Below, piece after piece: positions 21,487-31,645 of a stretch of DNA of 33,576 nt. Position numbers and translations under genes: made by a program. The DNA lies in assembly GCA_002633005.1 (NCBI GenBank), contig NMRA01000003.1:1492152-1525727 (forward strand). Direction: 5' to 3'. The stretch is from Phoronis australis. Taxonomy: Eukaryota > Phoronida > Phoronidae. Below the pieces are notes generated by a model. The model was not told the DNA's origin. It did no database searches and saw only the letters and a program-made list of their open reading frames with translations. Numbering within the stretch: position 1 is the first letter of the stretch; each line of letters opens with the position of its first letter.

Positions 21487-24443
21487 TTATTTCGGTTACC
21501 TCGAACAACTCAAGGGGCTGAATAGTGGTTTCATAAATTTCTAACAGAGGACGCAGTAGTTTACATTTCAAAATGGCGCCTCCCAGTATGTAGTTGAGAT
21601 AAGGGCCAGGGGTCAATGGTTTCTACTTTTTGAGCAGCTCCTGGGAGGCTGTTTGTTGATCTGGAGGTACGCTTTTACTGTTTTAGTCTGCATATATTGC
21701 GATTGTGAGTTTGTTTTACGAAATGTAGTGTAGCATCACTTCTTTAAAACATACCCCAGATAGCGCAGGTACACTGCCACGCCAGTCAGGTACGTCTTAA
21801 TGAATGTGGCAGTGGTAGGAGCCTCGCGTTTCTAACTTAAAACTTTACTTACGATTAGAGTAACGTCCGGGACACACTCCAGTCGATTTTGACATGATTT
21901 GTTTATTAAATAACTCGCTGCCTTTCGTCATAGGATTAGAGTGGAACAGACCATTCCCAAGGCTAAAGACAGTGTACACATCATGTTGTTTATAATCTGC
22001 ACTATACACCTTCTCTATTGTAAATACACTTAATTGCTTTTTAATTTTAACAACAATATTGTCTCCGGAGTGATGTCCACCAGGGCCTTCAACTTGTTGA
22101 AGTTTGGTGGAGTAGAAAGAAGAAGCATATCTAGAAGGAACTCGAGGGACTCCACTGAAAACCCGTCCCTTTCGAAGAGTGCATCATCAAAACATGACCC
22201 TAATAAAGTGAACCCTCTCAAAACTATACCATAATAGAGAAAAATTATTATCTTGAAATAACCCCTCCCCCCCCCTTCCTATGGTCAAAATCCCACCCTT
22301 AAATGCATAATGCAACCTGGCCGGAAAAAGGTAGGCCCTATTGTTGGCCTGAGTGTACCCATGTTTCTTACAAGTGACCCCCTCTCTTTATAGATCCAAA
22401 ATAAAAAGGAACATTGAAAAATCCAAATTTTAAAAATAAACTGAACATTAGAAATAAATAAAGCTATGTGCATCATACCAGAATAAAATCAAAAAGTTAA
22501 AAACATGGACTGGTGGTTCAAATGCACAGTTAGGTTTTGTTGTTTTGAATATCTGGCAGTTACCACTGCATGCTTAAAGTGGCTACAAGCTTTCATCCTT
22601 CGAAGATGCGAACTTGATTTAGATCACTTTTCGCTTTAAAATTGATCTCAATTTGTCCCTTTCTCGGTTATTTATGGGTTTGCAAATTATTTCTTACCAG
22701 TACATACTTGGCACATGAAATGGCGTGACACGATAGCCAACTTGGAGAGCCTAGTCTCAAGCAGTAGCAGTTTTATCAGTTCTTTTGAAGCCTTTTAATT
22801 TTCTCCAACTTGGCTATGGAACAATGTTGTAGGTGATGTGTATTCTAAACCCATAGTTGATTTTGTGGTAAAAGGTGAGTTCTTTGCCACTCAGATACAC
22901 TCATCCCAAACTAGGGTTAAGGTGATCACTGTTTCAGAGTTCGACATAAACCAAACTCTGGATCAAGAATTCAGTCTTGGATTTTGAAATTTCGACCTGG
23001 AAAATCTTACCAGTTGACATAATTTGGCTCGAATTGAACTCTGTCCACCAGGCCTTCGAGCAATTTTCAACCTGAAAAATGCAAATGTCTAGCCATATTA
23101 AAATGACACAAACCTTTGAGAATCTAAACTAAGTGTTGTGTTTTGGACGGTGTGAATTTTTTAGAACAGTGATAATCCAACCAAATACTACAAGGTTTTC
23201 GGGGGTTTCATTCTGGACTGACAACTTTTCTTAGTAACATGCCATTTTCATAATAGCAGAATCTTGCAGTTGTATGTCATGTAACCAGGCTGGTGACAGT
23301 AGAAAAACTATATGCATTTGCAGCATAGTTGTTTAATGTGGACATTAAAGTCCTTACAAAGAGCTAATGTCACAACCGTGTCGCTATATCCAGTCACAAC
23401 ATTTAACATAGCTGATAACTGACTTTGTTTAAAGAGACATGGAATCCGGGAGCTCGTCAAAAACATCTTTTATAATAAACAATTCCTGTCAAAAGTACCA
23501 TCTCGCAACATCTAGAACAGAGTATTTTACTTTCTCCTGGGAGGAAATTTCTAGATAAAAATCATAAAATTTGTGATTTTTGAAATACGCGCGAAGGAAA
23601 AACTCTGTAGTTACCACAGAGTTTCTGATCTCCTTCCCAGTTATGATAAATGCGTGGATGCAATCAAAGTCAATTGCTTGAAGTCACTTGAGGTCAAAGG
23701 TAACATTTTCCACCTAAAGGAAATGTGTTACATTTATATCTTGCCATACCAAATAAGGAGACGTGCTTTGCCTTGTGGGAGAAGAATTGACGAAGGGACG
23801 AGCAGTTTTTTGAAATTTGAAACTAAAAGAAATATTTTTATATCAACAGAAATTAGAAATCTTTACGCACAAATGCTAAAAATACTTGGTGAGCTGATTA
23901 AATTCTGTTTCAGTGGCAGAGAACCACTTTCAATATTGCAATTTAGTCTGTTTTTCACATTCCAGGCCTCCTTAAACAAATTTCGCTGAACATTCATTTA
24001 CTAACCACTATACTAGTTACCCGTCATTACCAACTATTATAAGCAAAACTTGTAATGCATGACAATAACAACATTATATTCCAACTACACTATGACTGTG
24101 ATATACAACTTACAATAATTAGCAAAACATACCGATTCAATGCAAACCAGACTGATGTTTGACTAGATATTTCACTGTTATTGCAACTGCCAAATAAAAA
24201 TGAATCAATCATTGAACTAATTACACAATGCGGTCAACGCCCTAAAACATGGTGGATATCACATTTTACAAAGGCCACGGCGATTATTAGTCTAATGGCA
24301 TATACTAACCACTTGTACAAAATAGATACATACTACAACATTCTAAAATTACAGAAAACTATGTCACAAGTAATACTGAACTTTACTGTAAGAAATAAAT
24401 CAAATTCCAACACCCTGCTCACAAAGTTGATCCTTTCTACTGT
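21487..24443. other. Gene-free stretch
   Basis: No recognised coding region. The longest open frame (23573-23989, plus strand) has no ATG near its start and no motif. A short inverted pair GCCTCCCAG/CTGGGAGGC lies at 21578-21649. A 14-nt inverted pair with one mismatch around CCAACTTGG lies at 22735-22748 and 22802-22815. A C-run sits near 22266. Confidence 0.5.
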
Positions 24444-24863
24444 GACACTCAAATCACCAGTAACAATATGAATGAAACACTCAAGGATTGGCTCTATTTT
24501 AACGAATTATTACAAACTTTATCTTTTTCTTTGTTTGCAGTTTATTTAAAAAATTCAAGGGAAACGCTAGACAAATTGTTCCGATACCTGTGAGGTGATT
24601 TCATAAGTTGAGTGTGACAAAATATGTGGTCGATTTTTAGTTCAAATTTGCTAAGTCAAGCCAAAAAAATGCGACTTAAGTGATTGTGGAGCGCAGTTAT
24701 GCTAAGGTCACTTGTTCTTTAGAAAGTTAGTGAGGAATAATTAAACTGTTCAAAAGTATTATCACGTGTTTGTAACCTAAAATGGGATGATGCAGCTGAT
24801 CTAATATTTAAAAAATACCGTGTCAGACACAGTCATGTGACCCTACCATGATGTGTCCAAAAC
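24444..24863 (+). repeat. 420-bp duplicated segment, copy 2
   Basis: Indistinguishable by eye from 11529-11948. Here it has ordinary sequence on both sides (CTTTCTACTGT before, CAAGGCACATT after), so this may be the native location. Confidence 0.9.
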
Positions 24864-24994
24864 CAAGGCACATTCTACTGAATATAAGTTTGATGGTAGA
24901 ATCTATAGGAACTTTGACTGATTCTTATTGCACTGTCATCATTTAAAAGGTCACAGAAGCCATGTTGGTGACATCACTAGGATCACCGCCCAGA

Positions 24995-25577
24995 GCTCGC
25001 TGGTTCCCTAGCGTGCCTAACCAGCACGCAGGTATCGTGCAGTGTTACGCGCTTTAGTATTGGTCGATGTATACCTCAGTAGTCATTGGTTAGCTTTACA
25101 ACACCATGAAAAAATGGCAGAGTATGAACGATTTTTAGCCTTGTCACGCAAGTGGCGTCGCAACAAATGTTTTGTTTCTGCAGTGATGTTTAATAGCCGC
25201 GAGCTTGAAGCACAATCATGTCCTAATAAACACATATCTGACTGATTTAACCGGTGTGTTATTCATACTGTATGAATACAGGACAGTATCGTAAAAAAGT
25301 CATCGACAGTTAAAAAATGCACTCCGAAAAGGCGCAATCACCATTTCTATGATTCACATTTCCTGAACAAAAATTTTAGGCACCGATTTGTCTGTACAAC
25401 AGACCACATTTACACTTCAGTCCATCAGTCATGCCAGTTTGTTTGCATAAAGCGTTGCCTGTTGAGAATTCGACTAGCCAATCAGAAATGCCGGTGTAAA
25501 AAAAATCCCAAGGAAAATTAAGTGATACCCACGTGCTGGCTACTGGCCACCAAGCGACACGCAGGGAACCAGCGAGC
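24995..25577. mobile_element. 583-bp non-autonomous DNA transposon candidate
   Basis: A perfect 15-bp terminal inverted repeat GCTCGCTGGTTCCCT (24995-25009; reverse complement at 25563-25577) is followed by a second inverted block, CCAGCACGCAGGTATCGT on the left against CCAGCACGTGGGTATCAC on the right (16 of 18). GCCCAGA stands immediately outside both ends (24988-24994; 25578-25584) and extends to 8 bp (CGCCCAGA) if one shared base is counted. This is the signature of a cut-and-paste element with a 7-8 bp target duplication. No transposase motif lies inside; a 67-codon open frame (25042-25245, not ATG-initiated) is unrecognised. Superfamily is open. Confidence 0.7.
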
Positions 25578-25584
25578 GCCCAGA

Positions 25585-26847
25585 ACTGCAGGAGTTAAAA
25601 ATTCACTTAAAAATTGAACCTGAAGATAGATAATTGTAATTATGTCTGAATGAATTAGATTACAAATATTTCTAACATTGTTACTTATAAATTCAATACG
25701 TGCAACGGAAATACAAGCAAAAAATACACAGAGCACCCCTAGTGGCTAACTTAGGAACTTTGTCTTTTTTGAAGAATCAAATTTTAACCTGTATTTTTTG
25801 GATGTCGAAATTGTCAACCTGAAAATTTTTCCTTCTGTCAAAGATTGCGTCTACTTAATTCATTTTACAAAATAAAAAAAATTGAAAAAGCCAGCGTAAT
25901 GAAACATCCACGATAATTGCACCAAGTATATATAGAATATATAGGCAGGCCAACCAGTTTTGGTGAGGAAAAGGTTCCTACGTAAGCCCTGAAAACAGAA
26001 TGTTGACAGTTTTATTTTGCTCATGTTCTTAGGTGTGCCATTTTTAAGAGACAGCTTGGGCAGGATTATAATCAAAATGACTACCGTATATAACACCCAA
26101 TTGGCTCAAGGAAAATGAAAATTAAGGATCAGTTGATGGTGTGGTTGATAAATTTCACTGAAACTTACAATTTCAACAATTGGTTTTTAATAAATATTCA
26201 GTCATATGGCATGATAGTTGGGCATTACTTTAGATTAAAATCTCTCAAATTTCATACAAAAATGTGAGTTCTTGACTTCTATGCCAGGCTTGAAATTTGG
26301 AAACTCTCTTTTTGTGAAAGTAATGAGTTGTTGCTGGTTTGAAGTAGGTTTGTCTGTAAGAAACAGATTTTTATTTAGGCCACTTATGGTTGTAAAATTG
26401 AACTTATCTTGTTCCTTACTCAGTTTAGAGATGTTCTCTGGACTTCGAAAAGAACCGACAGCTTATTTCTTCAGGCAAAGCTCATGAAATTTCAGGTCAC
26501 AACTTGATCTGAATTTGTGAGCTGAAGAAATTAACTAACTGCTAGCTCTTTCCAAGCCCAGAAGTCACACTTATTTTGTTTAAGGAGCAATTTGATACCA
26601 ATAGCGGATTTTTGAAGTAGCTGCGCCACATTGAAATTTACTCACCCACTTGACGGCGATAAGTCTTTGGTGGACAAGCATTCAGCGACACCTACAGATC
26701 CCATGTAATGTGGTTGGGGGGTTTCAACTACTGGTTTAAAGTGTGTTTTAACACCTTTGCTGCCATTATAACGCTGGCAAATTTCCATTGCTGTGTGGAG
26801 GGATGTACTAATGTCTTACGAAATAAGGCAAACCTTTTGAAATATTA
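25585..26847. other. Gene-free stretch
   Basis: Only short open frames without motifs. Confidence 0.5.
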
Positions 26848-26979
26848 ATGGATGAACAAGGACAGCATGTTCCCTACATTTCCCACTGCGAAGAAATATC
26901 CGCAACACAGCCAGTGGTTGTGGGTGATAAAGCGGGAAAAATTTCGATCCCAGCCGGTGTCAAAAAGCTAATGAAGTAG
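26848..26979 (+). CDS. Small unrecognised ORF, 43 codons (tentative)
   Basis: ATG to TAG, reading MDEQGQHVPYISHCEEISAT and continuing to IPAGVKKLMK. The composition is protein-like compared with surrounding frames, but no family is recognised and the length is within chance. It could be an exon remnant related to the repeat-bearing open frame that starts 75 bp downstream. Confidence 0.15.
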   Translation: MDEQGQHVPYISHCEEISATQPVVVGDKAGKISIPAGVKKLMK

Positions 26980-27035
26980 TGAACTTAAACTAATCAAACA
27001 ATGGGAAGGGATGACAGTTCCTCTGCTTTTAAATT

Positions 27036-27345
27036 AATGAACCACTATGTAGTAATTTCTGTTTACTAAATCTGAGTCAGGATCAATCAGAAGTCGTTTT
27101 TATGCTCTCATTACTCTAGAGAGCGCCTATATCAAAAGTCCCCTATTTCATAATGGTAGAATGAACAACTATGTAGTAACTGAAGTTCCGTTTACCAAAT
27201 CTGAGTCGGGATCAATTGGAAGTCACTTTCGTGCTCTCATTACTCTAGAGAGCGCCAATATGAAAAGTCACCTATTTCATGATGATAAGTGGCATAAATC
27301 AAAACTTGTTTATTTTGACAGAAAGCGGGGGGGGGGTGTTTAATG
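27036..27345 (+). repeat. In-frame tandem repeat of 129 bp (43 codons)
   Basis: The cores TTTACTAAATCTGAGTC (27062) and TTTACCAAATCTGAGTC (27191) are 129 bp apart, with no gap over about 100 bp. One frame stays open through both units to a stop at 27341-27343. It reads FTKSESGSIRSRFYALITLE with LFHNGRMNNYVV in unit 1, and FTKSESGSIGSHFRALITLE with LFHDDKWH in unit 2. Several differences are silent. Upstream of unit 1 the frame is broken by a 5-bp difference. No family is recognised. A run of about ten G lies near the end, at 27327-27337. Confidence 0.6.
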
Positions 27346-28780
27346 CTGCTTTAACAATGTTGACATGTTTGTGTGATCTGTGAAACTAATCTTAAATTAT
27401 TATGGGAGGAGAACTTACAATTCCGCATGACACTTCATGTGGTTATCGAGTGATAATATGTGTAACTATCGGACTATCAGCGAGGAAAAATTGCGTACTT
27501 TAGTGTCGGCGTTCTCAGTAAGAGAATATGTCAACTGGAGAACCCAATGTCATAGTTACTGTGTGCTTACAAGAATCATGATATCTTGATGAAATCGTTT
27601 GGTGCCTTTGTGATACGTATGCCCCTAGATATGCAACAGGCGACAGAACATAATAAAGCAGTGTGTTTGTGTATAGAAGTTATCACATTCATTTGAACGT
27701 AGACTCAGAATGAATGAAGCTAAACTATATGATATATAATAAATACATTTACACTGTGTCAGGAATACTTACCAGGGGTATATGTTGAGTGAGACAGTCT
27801 ACACGTGGTTACAGGCATCTGCAGGACTCGTGAATGCGCTATTATTTGTGCAGTGTTTACATAACAAATGATAGTTTTTGTAATCTTGGCGTTGATTTTC
27901 AACAAACTTTGTGCTGAGTGGTTCAGGAGCACGTCCCACGCATCAAATTTTAGTGATTATTCTCCAATTTATCTATTCTTGTTTAACTCCTAACCACGTT
28001 GCACTTGTTATAATTTTTTAGCAATTTTACCTGCAAGCAATTAATCATGTGTGGGTGACTTATCTGTCACTGATAAGAGGTGAGCATCTGTCTCTTATTT
28101 TAAATGATAGTAGAATCTACTTCACTCTGCACTTGTGACACTCTGAACAAAAAGTTATATTCTCTTTGTGACCTAGATGCTCCAAAGTCATGTAATTTCC
28201 GTTGCTTTTTCTGCAGTGACATGAAAGCTCAGTACAAGAGATGTGCATACTATTGACCACCATCCATTGGACCTCATGTTTGTTCTTTTGCAATCTGCAA
28301 AAATTAATCAATTTGAGATAGCTCTTTAAGAGATTGGTATTTTTGTGCATTTTGGCACTGATTAGGAGTTGTGTGAAAATCTATTTCATAGTGATCCCCC
28401 TCCCCTAGCAGCAAAATCTTGATACACCTACAACCTCACCAAGTCCTTTGCCTGAGCAAGTCTCTTTATTGAGGCTTCTCCCTGAGCAAAACGAAAATTG
28501 AGGGATGTTTTCGCATCCTAATGTTTGTATCTGTCAATTCACAAAAACATGTATGCATGTATCTATTTATGACCTCATGTTCTTGCTTTACGTTTATAGG
28601 AAACATAAATGTTCTGAGCCATCTAGCATGTTAAGAAAAATTTCTGATTCAAATACTGGACTTTCAAGCTTTTAAAAGGGAGCTACATGGCATACCCCAC
28701 ATAGGTGGTCATTGGCTTGTTGAAATGTTGCTCTCCTCTAAATGCTAGAATGTCCAATATTTGACTAATATTTTTTTCAT
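27346..28780. other. Gene-free stretch upstream of the carrier gene
   Basis: No coding motif on either strand. Promoter and 5' UTR exons of the downstream gene may lie here or further left; none could be fixed from sequence alone. Confidence 0.45.
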
Positions 28781-28781
28781 A

Positions 28782-28848
28782 GAAAAGTAATCAGAAATAT
28801 GTCAATTTCTCACTATAGTGAATTAACCATTTCGCGTTTCTTTTTGAA
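28782..28848 (+). promoter_or_regulatory. Candidate splice acceptors before the carrier CDS
   Basis: Two pyrimidine-rich AG sites precede the coding exon: ATTTTTTTCATAG ending near 28782, and GTTTCTTTTTGAAG ending at 28848 with TTAACC upstream as a possible branch point. Which is used decides between the 28799 and 28871 start codons. Confidence 0.35.
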
Positions 28849-28870
28849 GGATTGTCAAAATAAGGCTGGC

Positions 28871-29758
28871 ATGATGCCAGGGATGATTTTGGAGAAGTCT
28901 GTGTTTGACCCAGCAGACCAGACCCAAAAGAGGGACATGTCGGAGTTCATGTGCGGCTGGGGTGCTGCCTTTGTCAACATCACAGTCACCTTCCCCTTGA
29001 ACAAGGTCATGTTCAGGCAACAGTTGCTAGGCATCAAGGTGCTGCAGGCTGTGTCAGACCTACATAAGGAAGGTCTAAGAAGTCTCTACAGAGGTTTGCT
29101 GCCACCACTATTGCAAAAAACAACTTCGTTGTCAATCATGTTCGGATCATACGATTTTTATCTGTATCGCCTCCAAAGAGAGTCGGTGATGTCATCGCTC
29201 TTGATCAATAAAATCATCGCAGCTAATTTGGCCGGTTGTACAGAAGCATTTTTGTCGCCATTTGAACGTGTGCAAACTGTGCTCCAAGATAAAAAGTTCT
29301 CAGGGAAATTTAAAAACACATTGCACTGCTTTCAGTCTCTAAGCACGTATGGTCTTAAAGAGTACTACCGTGGTTTGACAGCAATTTTAATGCGAAATGG
29401 ACCCAGCAATGCAATCTTCTTCTCACTCAGAGGTCCATTCAAGAGAAGCCTACCTACTGCAGAGACCTCATTTGGTGACTCAATCAATGACTTTATCAGT
29501 GGTGGTGTACTTGGAGCTTTGTGCAGTACCCTCTTCTACCCTCTGAATGTGGTAAAGACACGGATGATGGCTAGTGTGGGTGGGCCCTTTGTTGGCATTC
29601 ACCAGACGTTCCTCATCATCTGGCGGGAACGCCAGAGAAACTGGAGGAAGCTTTTCCGCGGCGTTCACTTGAACTACACACGGTCCATGTTGTCCTGGGG
29701 AATCATAAATGCATCTTACGAACTCTTCAAGAAACTGATAGCGAATTATAATTCATGA
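28871..29758 (+). CDS. SLC25A51: Mitochondrial carrier, SLC25A51-type NAD+ transporter
   Basis: An inner-membrane carrier of the SLC25 family, whose vertebrate SLC25A51 (MCART1) imports NAD+ into the mitochondrial matrix. Three ~100-residue repeats are visible. Numbered from M1 at 28871: MCGWGAAFVNITVTFPLNKV (27-46; degenerate carrier signature), LYRGLLPPLLQKTTSL (72-87), GCTEAFLSPFERVQTVLQD (122-140), YYRGLTAILMRNGPSNAIFF (165-184), DFISGGVLGA and YPLNVVKTRM (207-232), then LFRGVHLNYTRSMLSWGIIN near the C-terminus. The whole coding region is open in one exon. The 28871 start gives 295 residues, close to the vertebrate protein. An ATG at 28799 adds 24 residues, but TTTCTTTTTGAAG at 28836-28848 between them looks like a splice acceptor, so the longer start may be intronic. 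The stop is TGA at 29756-29758. No damage was seen; it is the only clearly intact gene here. Confidence 0.93.
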   Translation: MMPGMILEKSVFDPADQTQKRDMSEFMCGWGAAFVNITVTFPLNKVMFRQQLLGIKVLQAVSDLHKEGLRSLYRGLLPPLLQKTTSLSIMFGSYDFYLYRLQRESVMSSLLINKIIAANLAGCTEAFLSPFERVQTVLQDKKFSGKFKNTLHCFQSLSTYGLKEYYRGLTAILMRNGPSNAIFFSLRGPFKRSLPTAETSFGDSINDFISGGVLGALCSTLFYPLNVVKTRMMASVGGPFVGIHQTFLIIWRERQRNWRKLFRGVHLNYTRSMLSWGIINASYELFKKLIANYNS

Positions 29759-29908
29759 TGCTTGAAGTAGTACAATTATAGATCTATCACTGTCTTTCAT
29801 TAAATCATGATGCCTGGGTTGAACTAGTTGAATTGTATTTCTGTCACTGTCTCATTAGATCATGATGGTTGAATACAATTATAGTTCTACCACAGTCTTT
29901 TGTTAAAC
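29753..29908 (+). repeat. Triplicated ~52-bp repeat across the carrier stop codon
   Basis: Units begin TCATGATG at 29753, 29805 and 29860. Each continues with TTGAA, ACAATTATAG or AATTGTATT, and a CACTGTCT or CACAGTCT block, ending ATTAAA, ATTAGA or GTTAAA. The TGA stop (29756-29758) is part of unit 1. ATTAAA at 29799-29804 could serve as a polyadenylation signal. Confidence 0.8.
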
Positions 29909-29971
29909 AGATACTTGCCTTCATGGATTGATTTTACTCTTGTCTTGGCAGTAGTGCCATATACCCTCCCA

Positions 29972-30016
29972 AGGGCCCCCATGGAAAGCAATGAGAACTG
30001 ATGGGGCTACCCTTAT
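29972..30016 (+). mobile_element. CR1/L2-like LINE 3' end, left piece
   Basis: 45 nt matching 6542-6586 with three substitutions: two in the loop of the stem-loop and one after it, with both stem arms unchanged. It is interrupted at 30017 and resumes at 31095. Confidence 0.85.
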
Positions 30017-31094
30017 TATGCGCCCACAAATTTATATGTGCACGCATTATGCCGTCATCTCTGTCCGTCCGTCCGGGCGGCGTCCGTCCGGCGTCCGCTG
30101 CTCTATCTCCAAAACCCTTTGACATACGTTCATGAAATTTGGCAGATATGTTCCATTCATGAATGGGACGGCATGTGCGAACTTTCGGACGGATCCGACT
30201 ACCGGTGTGCCCCCTAGTGGCAATTTTAGTTTTTTACGCTTACCTTTGTATCTTCAAAAGTCCTGAACGGATTTTCATGAAATTTGGTATGTAGGCACCT
30301 ATTAGTGAGATGACGCTATCCTACTGTTTTCAGATGGATTCGACGTAGTTTGCGCCACCTAGTGGCCATTTTTACTGTTTTCGAGTCTGTATTTTTGCGT
30401 CCACCCCTCTATCAACCAAACCGCTCAAAGGATGATTGTGAAAATTGGCGTGTATGTGCTTACTATAAGGAAGACAGCTGACAATGATTTTCAGACGATT
30501 TGGACTACTGTGGCGCCTCCTAGTGGCAGTTTTGTTTTTTTGCGCCCATGGCTGTATCTCCCAAACCGTTTGCAGGATCTTTACTAAATTTAGCAAGTGT
30601 ATTTATGTGATGTTGACAACGGACGATGACGACTTTAGGATGATTCTGACTACCGGTATGCCTCTAGTGGCAATTTTAGTATTTGCCTCTAGTGGCAATT
30701 TTAGTATTTTACATTGACCTCTGTATTTTCATAGGTCTTCAGGTGTATACTTTGTGTTACTTCGTGACTATGAAGGAAAAGTTCCAAGTAGAAATTTGTT
30801 TCTGGCATTCTAATGCTGTGCTAATCTCGTATGTTGGTAAATTTGTTTTTAATTCTATGTTTCTGTGGTGCTTTAAGCAACTGGTGTATAGGATGTGCTT
30901 GTATTATGAAGATTACTCACGTTTTGCCCCTAGCCTATTGAGGAGACAATGACCATGCCTTTCCATTTTGCAAAGTACAACATACTACACATATGCCCTC
31001 TACTGGCCACTTTATGGTACCAATAAACAACCCTAGAAGGATACCGTATGCGGTGCAATTGTGGGCGCATTTCAACGCTCTGCGTTGCTCTTGT
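30017..31094 (+). mobile_element. Helentron-like non-autonomous element with internal tandem repeats
   Basis: This 1,078-bp insert begins TATGCGCCCACAA. The inverted match TTGTGGGCGCAT lies at 31059-31070, not at the very right end. It is followed by a perfect hairpin CAACGC-TCT-GCGTTG (31073-31087) and CTCTTGT to the end. This asymmetric inverted-repeat plus terminal-hairpin plan, with insertion between two T and no target duplication, fits Helentron (Helitron2)-related short elements. The limits come from the LINE tail continuing without gap on both sides. The interior holds four or more ~130-170-bp imperfect tandem units, each with a TCTCCAAAAC-like box, ATGAAATTTGG-like box and CTAGTGGC box (30214, 30359, 30530, 30663, 30689). 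There is no Rep/helicase coding. The class call is inference. Confidence 0.65.
30659..30708 (+). repeat. Short tandem duplication inside the Helentron-like element
   Basis: TGCCTCTAGTGGCAATTTTAG plus TATT is repeated head to tail with a 26-bp period (CTAGTGGC at 30663 and 30689), at the end of the fourth large unit. Confidence 0.85.
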
Positions 31095-31120
31095 TGTAAA
31101 TGTTACAATAATGCATAAAT
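31095..31120 (+). mobile_element. CR1/L2-like LINE 3' end, right piece
   Basis: TGTAAATGTTACAATAATGC and the following ATAAAT match 6587-6612 of the first LINE copy without gaps (5 of 26 differ), completing the tail interrupted at 30017. Confidence 0.75.
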
Positions 31121-31484
31121 GGTGCCCATATTTTGAGAACCAGTTTTATACCCATTATGCAGGTATCTTGCTAAATTCTTCCTTCAAGAATTGGTAATTG
31201 TTTGTTTTGTTGTTTTTTGTTTATGTTAGAAGCAGGCAACCATGCTCCAAGCATTTATAGTGACCCTCCCTTGAAACTAGGCATCTTGCCAGCCAAAATC
31301 AACTTGTTGAGGTTTGTGGTCAAAATCTTGTTAAAAGCTGATAGCCATGCCCCGAGTATTTCATAATTTGGTGTGACAGTGTGTTGAAATTTCGGGGTGT
31401 TGCTAAAATGAAGGCTTGACATCAATTGAGTTATAAGCAGGTAACCATGTTCAATGGATTTTAGTAGCCCTTCCTAAAAAACTA
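31121..31484. other. Gene-free stretch
   Basis: No recognised feature. Confidence 0.5.
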
Positions 31485-31643
31485 TTGTAAACTCGTTGGT
31501 TAACGCTCTGGGCGCTTAAATTGGGAAACCCTGAGACAAGGGGATGGGCGATTAACCAAGCAGTGGGCGCTTAATCCGAAAATTGACCAAAAGTCGGGGA
31601 TGGGCGATTACCCGGGCATGGGCGTTAATCCGCGAGTTTACAG
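31485..31643 (-). mobile_element. Small GCCCA-motif MITE, copy C (best preserved)
   Basis: 159 bp with terminal inverted repeats TTGTAAACTCG and CTGTAAACTCG (one mismatch), flanked by TA on both sides (31483-31484; 31644-31645), as for Tc1/mariner-type MITEs. Internal modules GGGCGCTTAA, GGGCGATTAACC and GGGCATGGGCG alternate. It is inverted relative to copies A and B. Confidence 0.7.
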
Positions 31644-31645
31644 TA

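Noticed and set aside
23573-23989. 138-codon open frame on the plus strand
   Set aside because: It begins with GTG rather than ATG and has no recognisable domain. It is plausible by chance in AT-rich DNA.
28799-28870. N-terminal extension of the carrier from ATG 28799
   Set aside because: Not taken as the main start: it exceeds the usual family length and an acceptor-like site lies between the two ATGs.
28823-29668. Minus-strand open frames overlapping the carrier gene
   Set aside because: They are shadows of the conserved plus-strand coding region, with no domain content of their own.
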